A stretch of 64,000 bases of DNA from VRUE01 sp963844395 (lineage in GTDB: Bacteria > Actinomycetota > Thermoleophilia > Solirubrobacterales > 70-9): the NCBI GenBank assembly GCA_963844395.1, contig CAWJNX010000002.1:248001-312000 (forward strand). Direction: 5' to 3'. The notes beneath the pieces were generated by a model that was given only the letters and a program-made list of their open reading frames with translations, searched no databases and was not told where the DNA came from. The stretch's first letter is position 1. Every line of letters starts with the position of its first letter. Shown here piece by piece: positions 60,563-64,000 of this stretch. The position numbers and the translations under genes are program-made.

Positions 60563-61633
60563 TCAGAGAATCTCGGGCGCCCGCGCGGTTGGTTCCTCGT
60601 CCACCGCTTCCTCCTCGGCCGACGGATGAACGATCCCGGTCGGAATCGACCAACCCTCGCGTTTGCCGAGCGCAGTGACGGCGCCGACGTAGAGCAGCTC
60701 GACCACGGTCAGCACGCCCCGCACTGCGATGGCGATCAGCGAGCCGACGGCGAAGCTCTTGCCCGGCACCGCCCCCTTCACCGCCCAGGCGAAGGCGGCG
60801 TCGCGGATCCCCAAGCCGGCCGGAGCGACCAGCGTGACCAGCGCGGCCACGTAGCCGACGGCCTGCGCCGAGCCGACCGTGAGCACCTGGTCGAGCGGGA
60901 TCGTGCTGACCGAGCGCGCGACGCAGTAGACGCCGACCGAGACGACCCCCCAGTTGAACCCGTAGAAGGCGAGCAGGACGAGCACGCCGCGCAGCGAGAT
61001 CACCTCCGGCAGCGCTTCGCGGCCAAACGCCTGCAGGGCACGGTCGGCGAGCGGCCGAAAGACCTGCGGGCTGAGCAGCGCGATCAGCGCCGGGATGACA
61101 AGCAACACCGCCCAGCGCAGCGGCTCGTGATCCAAGTCCGGGTGGCTGATGATGAAGTAGGCGGCAACCGCGATCGCCGAAGTGGCGGAGATCGCCTGTT
61201 CGTAGACGATGCTGGCGATCGTGATTCGCCGCGGCACCCCCGCCCGCTCGGAGAGCAGCACCCGTCCCAGCACATAGAGGACGCTGCCCGGCACGTAGCG
61301 GGCGAGCAGTGGCTGGCCCCAGGCAACCTGCGCCCGACCGAGCCCGATCCGGTAACCGAGGAAGCGCAGGATCAGGTCCCAGCCGAGCGCGCTGAGCGCG
61401 TAAAAAAGGGGCAGGACGACGAAGGCCGGGATCAGCCAGAGGAGGTGAAAGTGGACGCCCTCGTCCTTGATCTCCGCCCACTGGTTGACGACGGTGAGGA
61501 CGAGGAAACCGAAGACGACGACCGCGATCCCAAGCTGGATCGCGAGGCGGACGCGCTTGCTGCGGGGCGGTCGCGTCCCGAAGCGTGCCGCGGCCGCACC
61601 GATCCGATGCAGGAGTGGTTGCCCGTCTGCCAC
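60563..61633 (-). CDS. Lysylphosphatidylglycerol synthase TM-like (flippase-like) membrane protein
   Basis: The 356-residue protein has about eight helices (LAIQLGIAVVVFGFLVLTVV, LLWLIPAFVVLPLFYALSALGWDLILRFLGY, AVLLVIPALIALLS). It has the AglD/UPF0104-like blocks ARYVPGSVLYVLGRVLLSERAGVPRR and YVAALVTLVAPAGLGIRDAAFAWAV. Such proteins flip or modify polyprenol-linked glycans and lipids. Being convergent with the GT-C glycosyltransferase, it may act in the same glycan export pathway (inference). Confidence 0.85.
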   Translation of the reverse strand: MADGQPLLHRIGAAAARFGTRPPRSKRVRLAIQLGIAVVVFGFLVLTVVNQWAEIKDEGVHFHLLWLIPAFVVLPLFYALSALGWDLILRFLGYRIGLGRAQVAWGQPLLARYVPGSVLYVLGRVLLSERAGVPRRITIASIVYEQAISATSAIAVAAYFIISHPDLDHEPLRWAVLLVIPALIALLSPQVFRPLADRALQAFGREALPEVISLRGVLVLLAFYGFNWGVVSVGVYCVARSVSTIPLDQVLTVGSAQAVGYVAALVTLVAPAGLGIRDAAFAWAVKGAVPGKSFAVGSLIAIAVRGVLTVVELLYVGAVTALGKREGWSIPTGIVHPSAEEEAVDEEPTARAPEIL

Positions 61634-61697
61634 GCAGTCGCACGATAGTCACAACATGGGTCGCCCCATCGAGCCCCCCAGCGGGGACAATGGCCGC

Positions 61698-62678
61698 ATG
61701 GGCGAGTTCGAGCTCTTGGCGCGAATGCGGGAGCGGCTGCCGCCGGCCGGCTCGCGGTTGCGGCTGGGCAGCGGGGACGACGCGGCGATCGCCGTACCGG
61801 GCGGGGCCACCGCCACTTCGGTCGACGCCCTGGTCGACGGCGTCCACTTCCGCCGCGAGTGGAGCAGTCTGGCGCAGATCGGCCGCAAGGCACTCGCCAT
61901 TGCGCTCTCCGACCTGGCGGCGATGGGGGCCGAGCCCGGTGAGGCCTACGTCGCCCTCGGCGTCCCCAACGACCTCGACGAGGAGGGCTGCCTGGAGCTG
62001 CTCGACGGTCTCGTCGAACTGGCGACGGCGACCGGGACGAGCCTCGCCGGCGGCGACCTGACCCGCGCCCCGTCGCTGACCCTGACGACCACCGTGGTCG
62101 GCCATGCGTCGAGTCCGGAGCAGTTTGTGACCCGAGGCGGGGCCAACCCCGGGGACGTCCTGGCGCTGACGGGCGAGATCGGCGGGGCGGCGGCGGGCCT
62201 TCTCGTCCTGGAGCGTCCCGAGCTGGCGACGGGAATCGCCGCGAGCGCGGCGGCGCGACTGCGCGAGCGACAGCTCGAGCCGCGGCCGCGCCTCGACGCC
62301 GGCCGGGCGCTGGCAGAAGGCGGGGCGACGGCGATGATCGACCTCAGCGACGGGCTGGGCGGCGACGCGTGCCACATCGCCGCAGCCAGCACCGCCGCCC
62401 TGCACATAGAGGCCGCCGCCCTGCCGCTCGCGGTCGGGGTCGATGAGGTGGCGGCGGCCGCGAACAGCGATCCACTGCAGCTCGCCGCCTCGGGCGGCGA
62501 GGACTACGAGCTGCTCGTTGCCCTGGCGCCGGGACGGTTCGACGAGGCGAAGGCGGCGGTCGAGCGGAGCGGCCACGCGCTCACCCGGGTCGGCGAGGTC
62601 CTAGCCGGCGAGGGGGTCGAGATCAGGCTGCCTGACGGGGCACTGCTGAAGGCGACTGGATTCGATCAGCTGAGCTGA
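61698..62678 (+). CDS. thiL: Thiamine-monophosphate kinase
   Basis: The 326-residue enzyme phosphorylates thiamine monophosphate to the pyrophosphate. It starts MGEFELLARMRERLPP, then LRLGSGDDAAIAVPGGATATSVDALVDGVHF, LAIALSDLAAMGAEPGEAYVALGVP, GTSLAGGDLTRAPSLTLTTTVVG, a GDVLALTGEIGGAAAGLLVL region and TAMIDLSDGLGGDACHIAAAS, with the metal-binding Asp residues (SGDDAA, DLSDGL). ATG 61698 gives the normal N-terminus; ATG 61656 is an in-frame alternative. The last 56 bp overlap the convergent FlgM-like gene. Confidence 0.95.
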   Translation: MGEFELLARMRERLPPAGSRLRLGSGDDAAIAVPGGATATSVDALVDGVHFRREWSSLAQIGRKALAIALSDLAAMGAEPGEAYVALGVPNDLDEEGCLELLDGLVELATATGTSLAGGDLTRAPSLTLTTTVVGHASSPEQFVTRGGANPGDVLALTGEIGGAAAGLLVLERPELATGIAASAAARLRERQLEPRPRLDAGRALAEGGATAMIDLSDGLGGDACHIAAASTAALHIEAAALPLAVGVDEVAAAANSDPLQLAASGGEDYELLVALAPGRFDEAKAAVERSGHALTRVGEVLAGEGVEIRLPDGALLKATGFDQLS

Positions 62679-62838
62679 GCGGCGGCCCGCCGTTCGAGCT
62701 GAGCGAGAGGCCGCCGGTGAGCAGCTCACGCACGCCGCGCCGGCGCAGCATCGCCTGGGCGATCTGCTCCGGTTCGGGCTGGTAGTGCCCGGTCTCGATC
62801 AGTCTCTTCAGCTGTCGCTTCTGCATCCTGCGCCTCAT
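62623..62838 (-). CDS. FlgM-like small regulatory protein
   Basis: The protein is about 71 residues. MRRRMQKRQLKRLIETGHYQ, then PEPEQIAQAMLRRRGVRELL, resembles the FlgM anti-sigma signature (IxxGxYxVDxExIAxAML). A GGLSLSSNGGPPLSS disordered tail follows. FlgM holds flagellar sigma-28, but no flagellar genes are here, so a different sigma or regulator partner is possible. It overlaps thiL's 3' end and is divergent from the response regulator with 99 bp between. Moderately supported. Confidence 0.5.
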   Translation of the reverse strand: MRRRMQKRQLKRLIETGHYQPEPEQIAQAMLRRRGVRELLTGGLSLSSNGGPPLSSADRIQSPSAVPRQAA

Positions 62839-62937
62839 ATCGGCTCCGTCCTCCGGTTCCTTAGTACTTGGTACTCGCACATATGTCCAATGAAGCCAGG
62901 GGATGGGTCGCCCGAGACGGGCGATTACCCTTTCCCT

Positions 62938-63629
<692 letters not shown>

Positions 63630-63633
<4 letters not shown>

Positions 63634-64000
63634 GGAGGCTCCGCCTCACCCCGCTCGGCAGCATGATCACGACGGTCTCGCTGGCGATCGGGGCGGGCAC
63701 GTCGATCCTCGTCTACATCTGGGTCGTCCCGATCGGCGGCCACTCGGACGTCGCCGACTCGATCCTGATCGGCGGCATGGTCGCCCTGCTGCTGGCGCTC
63801 GGCGATCGGCTTCTACTTCGCGAAGCTCGTCGCCGCTCGCGTACAGCGGCTCGACGAGGCGGCCCGCAAGGTCGCCGCCGGGGACTTCGCGACCCAGATC
63901 CCGGTCGACTACTCCGGACAGCTCGGCCAGCTCGCCCGCACTTTCAACGAGATGCAGCGCCGCCTCGCCGAGCTGGACAACGCCCGCAAACAGTTCATCG
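63630..64000 (+). CDS. Sensor histidine kinase, N-terminal part (one frameshift; runs off window)
   Basis: The ATG overlaps the response regulator stop. The sequence reads MRRLRLTPLGSMITTVSLAI, ILVYIWVVPIGG and SILIGGMVALLLALG. After one extra G near 63804 it continues IGFYFAKLVAARVQRLDEAARKVAAGDF, ATQIPVDYSGQLGQLARTFNEM and QRRLAELDNARKQFI. That is two membrane helices, a HAMP domain and the start of the HisKA helix. The very short extracytoplasmic loop (PIGGHSDVAD) suggests sensing within the membrane. Partner of the upstream regulator. Confidence 0.88.

Noticed and set aside
60442..60678. Small open frame across the long inverted repeat
   Set aside because: Codons follow the palindrome and run into the flippase-like gene on the other strand; no protein features.

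Overview
The window is very GC-rich chromosomal DNA from an actinobacterium. Secreted and membrane proteins with FN3-like, NHL, FG-GAP and collagen modules, together with a large secreted family of unknown function, suggest Thermoleophilia/Solirubrobacterales. This lineage call is an inference from protein style; no rRNA is present.

Layout. 1-8.3 kb: start of an aldehyde dehydrogenase, SpoIID/LytB-like protein, CrtC/AttH-like lipocalin, ychF coupled to a PAP2 phosphatase, a BtrH-type peptidase-like protein and a 970-residue secreted protein. 8.4-13.7 kb: methylmalonyl-CoA epimerase operon with a methyltransferase, a YqhQ-like membrane protein, rarA and a second aldehyde dehydrogenase. 13.8-21.2 kb: a one-direction tetrapyrrole block, ccmA-ccmB-ccmC-ccmD-like, hemA, hemC, cobA-hemD fusion and birA, which makes heme and exports it for cytochrome c maturation. 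21-26.9 kb: SF2 helicase, TlpA-like thioredoxin lipoprotein, NfeD plus SPFH pair, and galT. 26.9-32.9 kb is an accessory region around a tRNA-Arg(CCU). It holds a small-protein/nucleotidyltransferase pair and a nucleotide-metabolism cluster: a four-helix membrane protein with a dCTP deaminase/dUTPase-fold head, a thymidylate-synthase-like enzyme with a dCMP-type Asp, a MazG-like protein, an NMP-kinase-like protein and a divergent Nudix hydrolase. 33-50.8 kb is a leftward run of surface proteins: two paralogous metalloprotease-like proteins ending in pairs of seven-blade repeat units, a PucR regulator, a second member of the 970-residue family, an NHL/PD40 protein and a collagen-like protein. 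51-64 kb: pyrE, epimerase, Fic, L,D-transpeptidase, a selC/allo-tRNA-like RNA locus, CPBP protease, MscS-like channel, class A PBP, a polyprenol-type glycosyltransferase, a flippase-like protein, thiL, a FlgM-like protein and a two-component system cut by the window end.

Two sequence-level properties stand out. First, at least twelve genes or segments need a one-base correction to read through. Nearly all are single extra bases and most lie at 9.3-16.4 kb, which fits assembly error better than gene decay. Second, the window is rich in long inverted repeats. Two of them are inserted in frame inside genes (birA and the glycosyltransferase), and a 25-bp palindrome recurs three times just upstream of gene starts (ccmA, cobA-hemD, glycosyltransferase).

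The best candidate for an undescribed system is the 29.2-32.9 kb nucleotide cluster. The second is the tRNA-like gene at 55.5 kb, which has tRNA-Sec-like geometry but no Sec anticodon.
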